A stretch of 64,000 nt of DNA from JAPLJU01 sp036725345 (lineage in GTDB: Bacteria > Desulfobacterota > Syntrophia > Syntrophales > UBA2192). Positions within the stretch are counted from its first letter, which is position 1; each line of letters starts with the position of its first letter. This document shows, in pieces, positions 51,394-59,174 of the stretch. A program made the translations under genes and the position numbers. The notes under the pieces are model-generated. The model did not search any database, was not told the DNA's origin, and was given only the letters and a program-made list of their open reading frames with translations. The stretch lies in contig DAIMEJ010000013.1 in the NCBI GenBank assembly GCA_036725345.1, forward strand, positions 1 to 64,000. Direction: 5' to 3'.

Positions 51394-52275
51394 ATGGATG
51401 TAAAGAAGATCATGGTCGTGGGGTCCGGGACGATGGGCGCCGGGATCGTCCAGGTGGCAGCACAGGCGGGTTATGATGTTGTGATGAAGCTGCACCGGAA
51501 CATGGAGCGCGGCATGAAAATCATCAACGGAAGCCTGGACAGTCAGGTCAAGAAGGAAAGGATTACGGCGGACGACAAGAGTAAAATTCTTTCGCGGATC
51601 AAACTGACAACCGCCTGGGAAGATGCCGCAGGTGTGGATTTTGTCATCGAGTCCATCGCCGAGAACTTCGACGCGAAGAAAGAAGCGTTTGAAAAACTGG
51701 ACACGATCTGCCGCCCAGAGGTGGTTTTCGCCACGAACACGTCATCGATCCCCATCACGAGACTGGCGACGGCCGTGAAACGCCCCCAGAACTTTATCGG
51801 GACCCACTTCTTCAATCCCGTGCCGGCCATGCGGCTTGTGGAGATTGTCCGGGGCCTGAAAACCTCAATGGAGACGGTGCTCCTAGCCGAAAAAGTCATT
51901 CACTCGATGAAAAAGGAAACGGTGCGAGTGAAGGATGTCCCGGGATTTCTCGTCAACCGCATCAACCAGGCCCTCCGGAACGAAGCGTACAACTGTCTCA
52001 TGGAGGGTGTGGCGAGTGTCGAGGACATCGACAAGGCGGCCCGGCTCGCCCTCGGCCATCCCATGGGGCCTTTCGAAGTCGCCGATCTGGTCGGGCTCGA
52101 TATCGGGCTCGAGGTGCTGAGGGGACTCTTCAACAGCTACAAGGACATCAAGTGGCGGCCGAGCATGCTCCTGGAGCAGCTCGTCGAAAGCGGCGACCTG
52201 GGGAAGAAGACGGGCAAGGGGTGGTACGACTACGCCTCCGGAGAGAAGAAACCCCGAGGCGACGTGAAGTTCTGA
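51394..52275 (+). CDS. 3-hydroxyacyl-CoA dehydrogenase (second copy)
   Basis: A 293-residue HBDH-type enzyme with VVGSGTMGAGIVQVAAQAG at the NAD site, GTHFFNPVPAMRLVEI with the catalytic His, NRINQALRNEAYN, GHPMGPFEVADLVGLDI and GKKTGKGWYDY. It starts after AAGGAGGTGAAAC and sits 108 bp behind the dehydrogenase and 18 bp before an enoyl-CoA hydratase. Among the differences from the copy at 11031, the N-terminal VVMKLHRNME replaces the usual D-x acidic end of strand 2, so NAD specificity should not be taken for granted. Confidence 0.92.
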   Translation: MDVKKIMVVGSGTMGAGIVQVAAQAGYDVVMKLHRNMERGMKIINGSLDSQVKKERITADDKSKILSRIKLTTAWEDAAGVDFVIESIAENFDAKKEAFEKLDTICRPEVVFATNTSSIPITRLATAVKRPQNFIGTHFFNPVPAMRLVEIVRGLKTSMETVLLAEKVIHSMKKETVRVKDVPGFLVNRINQALRNEAYNCLMEGVASVEDIDKAARLALGHPMGPFEVADLVGLDIGLEVLRGLFNSYKDIKWRPSMLLEQLVESGDLGKKTGKGWYDYASGEKKPRGDVKF

Positions 52276-52293
52276 TAACGGGAGAGAACATCC

Positions 52294-53076
52294 ATGGGTT
52301 ACACCACGCTTCTCCTCGAGAGGAACGGAAAAGCCGGCGTCGGCATCATCCGGTTGAACCGGCCCGAAGTCCGAAATGCAATCAACGTCGTCATGCGGCA
52401 GGAGCTTCTGCGGGCGTTGGCCGAGTTTGACGCCGACGGTGCGGTCCGGGCCATCATCGTCACGGGCGGCGACAAGGTGTTCGCGGCCGGGGCCGATATT
52501 GCGGCGATGGTTGAACAGACGGCACTGGAGCAGTTCGATCGGGTCTCGCTCTGGGATGTCACCTGCCGGATGGAGCAATCGAGAAAGCCGATCATCGCGG
52601 CGGTGGCGGGTTTCTGTCTCGGCGGGGGCTGCGAGCTGGCCATGGGGTGCGATGTCAGGGTTGCGGCGGCCGGGGCGCAATTCGGCCAACCCGAGATCAA
52701 TATCGGTATCATCCCGGGCGGCGGTGGCACTGTTCGCCTCGCGAGGCTGGTCGGCCTGGGCAAGGCCAAGGAACTGGTCCTGACCGGCAGGTTGATCACG
52801 GCGGAGGAAGCCCTCCGGATCAACCTCGTGAACAGGGTGGTTCCCGACGACCGTCTCATGGAGGAAGCCATGGAGATGGCTCGCCTGATGACCCGGCACA
52901 GCTCCGTGGCCCTGGGGGTCGCGAAGTACGCCGTCCAGAACGCCGTCGACGCGGATCTTCAAACGGGCCGCGCGATCGAAAATGCCTGTTTCTCCCTGGT
53001 CTTTGCCAGCGAAGACCGGACCGAGGGCATGAAGGCGTTCCTGGAGAAACGAAAACCGCAATACAAAGGCAAATAG
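52294..53076 (+). CDS. Enoyl-CoA hydratase (canonical)
   Basis: A 260-residue crotonase with both hydratase glutamates: one in CLGGGCELAMGCD and one in FGQPEINIGIIPG. It also has KVFAAGADI for the oxyanion hole. It adds water across a trans-2-enoyl-CoA. It lies between the 3-hydroxyacyl-CoA dehydrogenase and the thiolase with very short gaps (18 and 31 bp), so it is part of the same transcript. In contrast to the two crotonases at 21027 and 22023, nothing in its active site is unusual. Confidence 0.94.
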   Translation: MGYTTLLLERNGKAGVGIIRLNRPEVRNAINVVMRQELLRALAEFDADGAVRAIIVTGGDKVFAAGADIAAMVEQTALEQFDRVSLWDVTCRMEQSRKPIIAAVAGFCLGGGCELAMGCDVRVAAAGAQFGQPEINIGIIPGGGGTVRLARLVGLGKAKELVLTGRLITAEEALRINLVNRVVPDDRLMEEAMEMARLMTRHSSVALGVAKYAVQNAVDADLQTGRAIENACFSLVFASEDRTEGMKAFLEKRKPQYKGK

Positions 53077-53107
53077 TCCAGAAGGTCAACACGAAGGAGG
53101 ATATACC

Positions 53108-54277
53108 ATGAGTAGAGTTGCAGTGGTCGGAGTAGGACAAACAAAATTTGTGCGCTCCTATCCGGGGTCCATCCGGGAGATGGTCTTCGAGGCGTTCAAG
53201 GAGGCCATGGCGGATGCGCAGATGACGGTCAAGGACATTGACGCCACGATCGTCTGCTCGGCGCCGGAGTATGATAAGCAGCGATCACCGTCGGGCGTGC
53301 TCGCGGAGTATCTGGGGCTGAACCCCCAGCCGACATTTTATACGGAGTCCCTGTGTTCGTCGAGCACCACCGGTCTGAGGCTGGCCTATTCGCTCGTCAA
53401 GGCCGGTCTTCACGACACGGTCATGGTCCTCGGTTTTCAGAAGATGTCGGAGATCAGCGCGGCGGAGTCACAGGAGCGGATGGGCCGGGGCACCGACATC
53501 CAGTGGGAAGCGCCATTCGGCACGATGATGCCGGCATACTATGCCATGTTTGCCCGGGGGCATATGGCGAAGTACGGGACGACGCCCGATGACCTGGCCC
53601 TTGTGCGGATCAAGTCGTCGACCTACGGCGTATTCAATGACAAGGCCATGCTGAGAAAGCAGATGACCCCGGATGTTTTCAAGGACCCCGCGAGCCCCAT
53701 GACGGGTATCCTGTCGAGTCCCCTCCGGGTGGGAGACTGCTGCTCCAACGCCGACGGGGCGTCCTGCATCATCGTGGCGGGTGAAAAAAGGGCGAAAAGC
53801 ATGTCGAAAAGACCCGTCTGGATCCTCGGCCTCGGGTCCGCGACGGCCTCTGTGAACATGGCGGGCCGCGAGCTCTTTTACTCCCTGCCGGCGGCCACGG
53901 AAGCCGCGAACCAGGCCTACAAGATGGCGGGGGTCAAACCCAAGGACATCAACGTGGCGGAAGTCCACGACTGCTTCACGATCGCGGAGATTATGGCCTA
54001 TGAGAGCCTCGGCTTCGCGAAACCCGGCGAAGGCCCCGCGCTGGTCCGTTCGAAAGAAACCTACAAGGAAGGCAGCATCCCCGTAAACGTCGACGGAGGT
54101 CTGCTGTCGAAAGGGCATCCCGTCGGGGCGACAGGCGGGTCCCAGGTTCGGACCATCGTACTGCAGCTGAGAGGGGAAGCCGGGGACATGCAGGTCAAGA
54201 ACCCGGCATTAGGGCTGGTCCACAATGTCGGCGGTGTGGGTCTTTACGCCAATGTCAGCATCTTAGGGAGAGAATAG
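53108..54277 (+). CDS. SCP2-type thiolase, BbsB-like
   Basis: A 389-residue thiolase of the lipid-transfer/SCP-x type. The Cys is in TESLCSSSTTGL (Cys83). AEVHDCFTIAE replaces the NEAFA motif, and the His is in LLSKGHPVGATGG. Thiolases of this group work with a DUF35 zinc protein, which is encoded two bases after the stop. The same pair makes up BbsB/BbsA, the benzoylsuccinyl-CoA thiolase of anaerobic toluene degradation. Here it likely cleaves a branched or aryl-substituted 3-oxoacyl-CoA. It follows the strong ribosome site AAGGAGGATATACC. Confidence 0.9.
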   Translation: MSRVAVVGVGQTKFVRSYPGSIREMVFEAFKEAMADAQMTVKDIDATIVCSAPEYDKQRSPSGVLAEYLGLNPQPTFYTESLCSSSTTGLRLAYSLVKAGLHDTVMVLGFQKMSEISAAESQERMGRGTDIQWEAPFGTMMPAYYAMFARGHMAKYGTTPDDLALVRIKSSTYGVFNDKAMLRKQMTPDVFKDPASPMTGILSSPLRVGDCCSNADGASCIIVAGEKRAKSMSKRPVWILGLGSATASVNMAGRELFYSLPAATEAANQAYKMAGVKPKDINVAEVHDCFTIAEIMAYESLGFAKPGEGPALVRSKETYKEGSIPVNVDGGLLSKGHPVGATGGSQVRTIVLQLRGEAGDMQVKNPALGLVHNVGGVGLYANVSILGRE

Positions 54278-54279
54278 CC

Positions 54280-54714
54280 ATGTCAAAGAAAGCTACAGCA
54301 GACACTCGATTTTCGAAATTCGGAACGATCAGTTTTACGGCGACAACCCGTATCAATGATTTTGTCGACTACCTGGAAAAGGGAAAGGTGGTGGGGACGA
54401 AGTGCAAGAAATGCGGGCAGCGTTACTTCCCGCCCCGGGCCGACTGTTTCCATGATCTGACCAGCGACATGGAGTGGTTCGAGGTGACCCCCGGCGGAAA
54501 ACTGCTCACGTTTTCCACCCTGAAATTTGCGCCCGCGGGTTTTGACAAGGAACTTCCCTACACGATCGCCGTTCTGGATTTCGGTGATTACAAGGTTTTC
54601 GGCCGTGTCGACAGCGCCATCCCTGAGGACAAGCTCTCCGTGGGGATGCCCATGAAGGTCGCCGTCAACAAACTGCCGAACGACCATATCAACTATTATT
54701 TTACAGCGGCTTAG
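54280..54714 (+). CDS. DUF35 zinc-ribbon/OB-fold protein, BbsA-like
   Basis: A 144-residue protein with an N-terminal helix, a zinc ribbon (CKKCGQRYFPPRADCFHDL) and an OB-fold with TFSTLKFAPAGFD. Only three cysteines are seen in the ribbon; the fourth ligand is His or missing, since the usual C-P-x-C is CFH. It is the obligate partner of the thiolase before it, with start codon two bases after the thiolase stop. The OB-fold may help hold acyl-CoA. A 179-bp spacer with a GTGTCG-TCTATG-CGACAC hairpin separates it from the next gene. Confidence 0.9.
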   Translation: MSKKATADTRFSKFGTISFTATTRINDFVDYLEKGKVVGTKCKKCGQRYFPPRADCFHDLTSDMEWFEVTPGGKLLTFSTLKFAPAGFDKELPYTIAVLDFGDYKVFGRVDSAIPEDKLSVGMPMKVAVNKLPNDHINYYFTAA

Positions 54715-54893
54715 GGTCGACGCGGCTCGAAGAAGTCCCGGCCGTCGTCAGGGTCTTTCGGGCAATGCCATGCCGGTTCTAGTGTTTGTGAACGCTGATG
54801 GCCGTCGAACGTGGGGTGTGTCGTCTATGCGACACGTCGAGGGTGACGCTTCCGCATGACCTGCGGGAACCATTCGAATAAGGAGAGTTGGAG

Positions 54894-56057
54894 ATGGATT
54901 TTAAACTGTCAGAAGAACTGGAAATGCTGCGGACGATGGCCCGCGATTTTGCCAGTGAGAAAATCGCTCCCAATGCCGACAAATGGGACGAGGAGCATTA
55001 TTTCCCCTATGAAGAAGCCGTTAAGCCGATGGGGGAACTCGGCTTTTTCGGCACCGTGCTTCCGGAAGAGTACGGCGGAAACAGCATGGGCTGGATGGCG
55101 GCGATGATCCTTTCCGAGGAAATCGCACGGGCCTCGAGTTCCCTCAGGGTTCAGGTCAACATGCAGGGACTGGGTTGTGCCTTCACGATCTTCCGCTACG
55201 GTACGGAGGCCGCGAAGAAAAAATACATCCGGAAGCTGGTCAGCGCGGAGTACCTCGGCGGTTTCGCGATCACCGAGTTCAATGCCGGTTCCGATGTAAT
55301 GTCCATGCGATCGGCGGCAGAAGACAAAGGGGATCACTGGCTATTGAACGGCTCCAAGACCTGGATCTCAAACGCGAGTATTGCCGATGCGCTCATTTAC
55401 TATGCCTATACGGACCGCTCGAAGGGCACCAAGGGGCTGTCGGCCTTCGTCCTTGAACCCAAGAATTTTAACGGGATTTCGACGACGGATCTGGACAAGT
55501 TAGGCAACCGTTCTTCCCCGACGGGTGAAATTTACCTCGAAAACACAAAGATACCCAAGGAGAATCTCCTGGGTCAGCCCGGTGACGGTGCAAAGATCGT
55601 CTTCGGGTCCCTGAACCAGACGCGCCTTTCCGCTGCCGCCGGGGGTGTCGGGGTCGCGCAGGCCTGTCTGGATGCGGTTCTCAAGTATGCCAATGAGCGC
55701 GTGCAGTTCGGCAAGCCCATCGGGCAGTTCCAGATGATCCAGGACATGATTGCCCAGATGCTGGCCGATATCGAGGGCGCGAGGCTCATGGTCTACAAGG
55801 CGGCCTGGCAGAAGGACCAGGGAAATTTGAACAACACCTATGAGGTGGCTCTGGCCAAGTACATGGCCGGGGAGGCGGCGACAAGGTGCAGCAACTTTGC
55901 CATGCGGATTCTGGGAGCCTACGGGTATTCCACGGAATATCCCGTGGCCCGCTATTACCGAGATGCTCCCACGTATTCCATGGTCGAGGGGTCGGCAAAC
56001 GTCTGCAAGTTTATCGTCGCGCTGGATCAACTCGGCACCCGGAAGACCGGCAAGTAA
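54894..56057 (+). CDS. Acyl-CoA dehydrogenase 6, glutaryl-CoA dehydrogenase-like
   Basis: A 387-residue acyl-CoA dehydrogenase with AITEFNAGSDVMSM, TWISNASIADA, ANERVQFGKPIGQFQMIQ, GAYGYSTEYPVARYYRD and YSMVEGSANVCK, in which the catalytic Glu is kept. The MVEGSAN motif, and the glutaconyl-CoA decarboxylase alpha gene directly downstream, fit a non-decarboxylating glutaryl-CoA dehydrogenase as described in strict anaerobes. This is an inference from context; a short-chain substrate is the alternative. ATG 54894 follows AAGGAGAGTTGGAG, not TTG 54888. Confidence 0.88.
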   Translation: MDFKLSEELEMLRTMARDFASEKIAPNADKWDEEHYFPYEEAVKPMGELGFFGTVLPEEYGGNSMGWMAAMILSEEIARASSSLRVQVNMQGLGCAFTIFRYGTEAAKKKYIRKLVSAEYLGGFAITEFNAGSDVMSMRSAAEDKGDHWLLNGSKTWISNASIADALIYYAYTDRSKGTKGLSAFVLEPKNFNGISTTDLDKLGNRSSPTGEIYLENTKIPKENLLGQPGDGAKIVFGSLNQTRLSAAAGGVGVAQACLDAVLKYANERVQFGKPIGQFQMIQDMIAQMLADIEGARLMVYKAAWQKDQGNLNNTYEVALAKYMAGEAATRCSNFAMRILGAYGYSTEYPVARYYRDAPTYSMVEGSANVCKFIVALDQLGTRKTGK

Positions 56058-56153
56058 GAAAGAGAGAAGAAGGGTCTGGGAAACGGAGCAGGGTATTGAT
56101 GACCTGATGCGGATTGTTGTGAATGTCGTGATTCTAGCAGAGAGGAATGAAGC

Positions 56154-57956
56154 ATGAGACAGTATTTTGAAAAGATGGATGACCTTGGTAAGCCTTTCAA
56201 AATAGACCAGTTTGATAAGATGAATGGAAATGCCAAACAGGTCGAAGAGGCGATGCAGGAAATCGAGCGGGAAATTGAAAGGGTGAAGAATGCGGGGATT
56301 CCCGCCGAGACCGTCCGCAAGCGCGGGCAGATGACGGTATGGGACCGGATCGAATATCTCGTGGATCCCGGGCATTTCTACCCCCTCCACACGCTGTACA
56401 ACCCGATGGAGAATGAGGAGGGGATGACGGGTGTCATCGACGGGCTGGCTCGCATTCAGGGGAAGTGGTGTGTCCTCATCGGTTTCGACAACAAGGTCAT
56501 GGCGGGCGCCTGGATAGCCGGGCAGGCGGAAAACAACCTCCGGGTTACGGACCTGGCCAAAATTCTCCACGTACCGTTGGTGTGGCTGGTGAATTGTTCC
56601 GGTGTGAAGTTGCCCGAGCAGGAAAAAGTTTACGCGAACCGTCGCGGCAACGGGACCTGCTTTTTCAGGCACGCGGAACTGGAGCAGCTCGGCGTGCCCA
56701 TCCTGGCGGGTGTTTATGGAACCAACCCGGCCGGCGGGGGTTACCAGGCCATCAGCCCCACCATCATGTTGGCTCACAAGGATGCCAACATGGCTGTCGG
56801 GGGCGGCGGTATCGTCAGCGGCATGAGCCCGAAGGGCTTTTTTGACGAGGAGGGGGCCGAGCAGATCATCAATGCCACGAGGCACTTCAAGGAGGTCCCC
56901 CCGGGGAGCGTGAAAATTCACCATGATGTCACCGGCTTCTTCCGGGCAGTTTACGAGAAGGAGACGCAGGTCCTCGATGCCCTCAAGGAGTACATGCTGA
57001 ACCTGCCCTCCTACAGCCCCAAGTTCTTCCGGGTTGCCCAGCCCGCACCGCCCAGGTACGCCCCGTCGGAGCTGAAGTATATGATCCCCATGGACCAGAA
57101 GGCGGTGTACGATTTCGACAGCGTGCTCGCCCGGCTCGTGGACAATTCGGAACACCTTGAATTCAGATCGAAGTACGGCCCCGAGATTTACACGGGTCTC
57201 GTCAAGGTGGACGGATACCTGGTGGGGGTCATTGGGAACCGCCTGGGTCTGCTGGGGAGATACCCGGAATACACGGCAGATTACTACGGGATCGGCGGCA
57301 AGATTTACCGGCAAGGGTTGATCAAGATGAACGAGTTCGTCACTCAGTGCGGACGCGACCGGATCCCCATCATCTGGTTCCAGGACACCTCAGGCATCGA
57401 CGTGGGCGATACGGCGGAGAAGGCGGAACTCCTGGCGCTGGGACAGTCACTCATCTATTCCATCGAGTCAACGCCGGTGCCGATGATGCTCATCGTGCTG
57501 AGGAAAGGAACCGCCGCCGCCCATTACATCATGGGAGGACCCACGGCGAACAACCACACGGCCTTTACTCTCGGGACAGCGGCCACTGAAATTTACGTCA
57601 TGCACGGTGAAACAGCGGCGGTCGCATCCTACGCCAGGCGGCTCGTAAAGGAAAAAGATGCAGGGAAGCCGCTCGGCCCGGTGATTGACAAAATGAACGA
57701 GCTTGCCCGGCATTACGTGAGAAAATCCCGCCCGGGCTATTGCGCATACACGGGTTTCGTCGATGAAGTCGTTCGGTTCGAGGACATGCGAAAGTACATG
57801 TGCGCCTTCGCGAACTGCGCCTACCAGAATCCCGGGTCGATCTGTCCTCAGCATCACATGATGTTGCCCAGAATGATACGGTCGCAGGTCGTGCATGGCC
57901 TGGAGAGGCCGAAGGCCGTGAAGCCGGCGCAGGCCAAAACGGCGGAACAGAAATAG
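56154..57956 (+). CDS. gcdA: Glutaconyl-CoA decarboxylase alpha subunit-like carboxyltransferase
   Basis: A 600-residue carboxyltransferase, longer than the ~510-residue PccB type and close to the ~587 residues of GcdA. It has YRQGLIKMNEFVTQCGRD, DTSGIDVGDTAEKAELL, RKGTAAAHYIMGGPTANN and GTNPAGGGYQAISPTIM. It transfers carboxylate from glutaconyl-CoA to biotin, the first step of sodium-pumping decarboxylation to crotonyl-CoA. The membrane pump, biotin carrier and small subunits are not in the window and must be elsewhere. Spacing from the dehydrogenase is 96 bp. The extra C-terminal tail is Lys- and Ala-rich. Confidence 0.88.
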   Translation: MRQYFEKMDDLGKPFKIDQFDKMNGNAKQVEEAMQEIEREIERVKNAGIPAETVRKRGQMTVWDRIEYLVDPGHFYPLHTLYNPMENEEGMTGVIDGLARIQGKWCVLIGFDNKVMAGAWIAGQAENNLRVTDLAKILHVPLVWLVNCSGVKLPEQEKVYANRRGNGTCFFRHAELEQLGVPILAGVYGTNPAGGGYQAISPTIMLAHKDANMAVGGGGIVSGMSPKGFFDEEGAEQIINATRHFKEVPPGSVKIHHDVTGFFRAVYEKETQVLDALKEYMLNLPSYSPKFFRVAQPAPPRYAPSELKYMIPMDQKAVYDFDSVLARLVDNSEHLEFRSKYGPEIYTGLVKVDGYLVGVIGNRLGLLGRYPEYTADYYGIGGKIYRQGLIKMNEFVTQCGRDRIPIIWFQDTSGIDVGDTAEKAELLALGQSLIYSIESTPVPMMLIVLRKGTAAAHYIMGGPTANNHTAFTLGTAATEIYVMHGETAAVASYARRLVKEKDAGKPLGPVIDKMNELARHYVRKSRPGYCAYTGFVDEVVRFEDMRKYMCAFANCAYQNPGSICPQHHMMLPRMIRSQVVHGLERPKAVKPAQAKTAEQK

Positions 57957-57973
57957 AACGGAATAATTAGCTT

Positions 57974-58033
57974 TTGCCGGGCCGCGGCACGCGGTACCGT
58001 ATCTACCTCCTTCGCATGAAGCAGGCCCGGCAA
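57974..58033 (+). terminator. Large-loop hairpin after gcdA, possible terminator or small RNA
   Basis: TTGCCGGGCC pairs with GGCCCGGCAA across a 40-base loop; TCGCTTTT follows. The loop contains ACCTCCTT (58005-58012), complementary to a Shine-Dalgarno sequence, which could act on mRNA starts. Confidence 0.4.
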
Positions 58034-58106
58034 TCGCTTTTACCAGTAGGCCACATTAGTTGGGGCGGGGTATATCTCGATTGGATGCGCTTGTCCGCCC
58101 CAAAAA

Positions 58107-58156
58107 CAGGTTAAAGAGCGGCGTTTGTAGACTCCCTCCAGCCGCTCTTTAACCTG
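58107..58156. repeat. 16-bp perfect inverted repeat
   Basis: CAGGTTAAAGAGCGGC and GCCGCTCTTTAACCTG frame an 18-base loop. There is no T run after it. It could be a hairpin of the nearby IS remnant or a strong mRNA end. Confidence 0.75.
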
Positions 58157-58340
58157 TATTAATATCGGGGACTACTCCTGAACACTGCTCTCGTCGCGCC
58201 GGGATCAGTGCTAATCGACGTGGGGACTGTTGCTGCTGCGTTACCGGGGTGTCTCTGTGTTTGTCTGGTCTAAACGGCCGGTCAGCGAACGGACCGGCAT
58301 TGTCCTTTCCGCCGAGTCTCGTAACAGGTAGCGCTTCATC

Positions 58341-58511
58341 AGGCTGCGTAATTCCAGAACCAACGGCAAGGTCGAGCGGGTCATCAAGACGCTGATGGAA
58401 ATGTGGCACGAAAAGACCCCGTTTGACCCCTCGCTGTATCGCATGACGGAATGGAAACAGTTCCTCAGTTAATATAACGGCGACCGCTTTCAGAAAGGGA
58501 AAGAAACTTAA
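58341..58511 (+). pseudogene. IS481-type transposase C-terminal relic
   Basis: The frame reads RLRNSRTNGKVERVIKTL, then EWKQFLS, a TAA stop and YNGDRFQKGK. TNGKVERV.KTL and the YN.DR.HKGL-like ending are hallmarks of the DDE integrase core of IS481/IS3 transposases, including the catalytic Glu region (NGKVER). No N-terminal part, terminal repeats or intact start are seen, and an in-frame stop splits the fragment. It reflects an old insertion between the gcdA-like gene and the MarR gene. Confidence 0.75.
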
Positions 58512-58625
58512 CTCTGGAAGAGAGGTTGCTCAAACGCGTTCATCCGATGTACGGCACACAACGGTCGATTTTCTTACAATTCAATGATCGCATCCTCAGA
58601 CGGATTGTTGCGATTCTGAAAAGGC

Positions 58626-58654
58626 TTGACAAAATGGAAAGGATAAAATATTTC
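58626..58654 (+). promoter_or_regulatory. Sigma-70-like promoter of marR gene with operator-like half site
   Basis: TTGACA (58626-58631), 17 bases, TATTTC (58649-58654). Directly after it, GTATACAAGACATAAT (58655-58670) resembles a half of the palindrome at 59099-59128, suggesting autoregulation. Confidence 0.45.
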
Positions 58655-58678
58655 GTATACAAGACATAATAACAGAAT

Positions 58679-59086
58679 ATGCATTACGAAAACTGCCTGC
58701 ATTTCCTGATTGCCAAAGTCAATCAAAGAATAAACGGGATTTTCAAATCCAGGCTGCAGCGTTTTGGGCTGACGCCGGTACAGAGTGCCGTTCTGGCGGT
58801 CCTTTATGAGGAAGAGGGGCTTTCCGCGGGAGAAATCGGAATGCGCCTGGTACTTGATAGTGCAACCATTTCAGGCATTTTGGACAGAATGGAAAAGGAT
58901 AATTGGATCATCAAGAAAATTTCTCCTAACGATGGAAGGTTGCTTGAAATCTCATTGACGGAGAAAGCTCTCAAGGTCAGGGAGGAGATGTGGTCAGAAA
59001 TTGAAGCATGTCATCAAGAAGCCCTGCGACCACTCAAAATTGAGGAGAGAATTCTTCTTGAACGTTTCCTGAAAGACCTGAGATAA
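58679..59086 (+). CDS. MarR-family transcriptional regulator
   Basis: A 135-residue winged-helix regulator with the MarR layout: N-terminal dimer helix, LTPVQSAVLAVLYEEEGLSAGEIG, DSATISGILDRMEKDNWIIKK (recognition helix and wing start), SPNDGRLLEISLT (wing with D-x-R) and a C-terminal dimer helix. MarR proteins release DNA on binding small aromatic or acyl-CoA ligands. There is no clear ribosome site before the ATG (ATAACAGAAT). A perfect palindrome lies 12 bp after the stop and before the flavoprotein gene. The regulator probably controls itself, the flavoprotein and perhaps the ABC transporter. Confidence 0.9.
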   Translation: MHYENCLHFLIAKVNQRINGIFKSRLQRFGLTPVQSAVLAVLYEEEGLSAGEIGMRLVLDSATISGILDRMEKDNWIIKKISPNDGRLLEISLTEKALKVREEMWSEIEACHQEALRPLKIEERILLERFLKDLR

Positions 59087-59098
59087 GGAGAAAATTTT

Positions 59099-59128
59099 GC
59101 TTATTATCTTGTATGCAAGATAATAAGC
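59099..59128. promoter_or_regulatory. Palindromic MarR-type operator
   Basis: GCTTATTATCTTG and CAAGATAATAAGC, a perfect 13-bp inverted repeat with 4-base spacer TATG. AT-rich, symmetric and placed 47 bp before the flavoprotein start, it fits a MarR dimer site. It lacks a T run, so it is not a terminator. Confidence 0.7.
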
Positions 59129-59174
59129 CTCATGTTGAAGCTACAAAAATTCATTGAAGTAAATAAAGGGGATA

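Larger units (their letters stand above)
57957..58678. other. Gene-free region with two long inverted repeats and IS relic
   Basis: This 722-bp stretch holds three recognisable things: a large-loop hairpin at 57974-58033, a 16-bp perfect inverted repeat at 58107-58156, and the remnant of an IS481-type transposase at 58341 onward. Between 58157 and 58340 I see nothing further with confidence. Confidence 0.6.
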
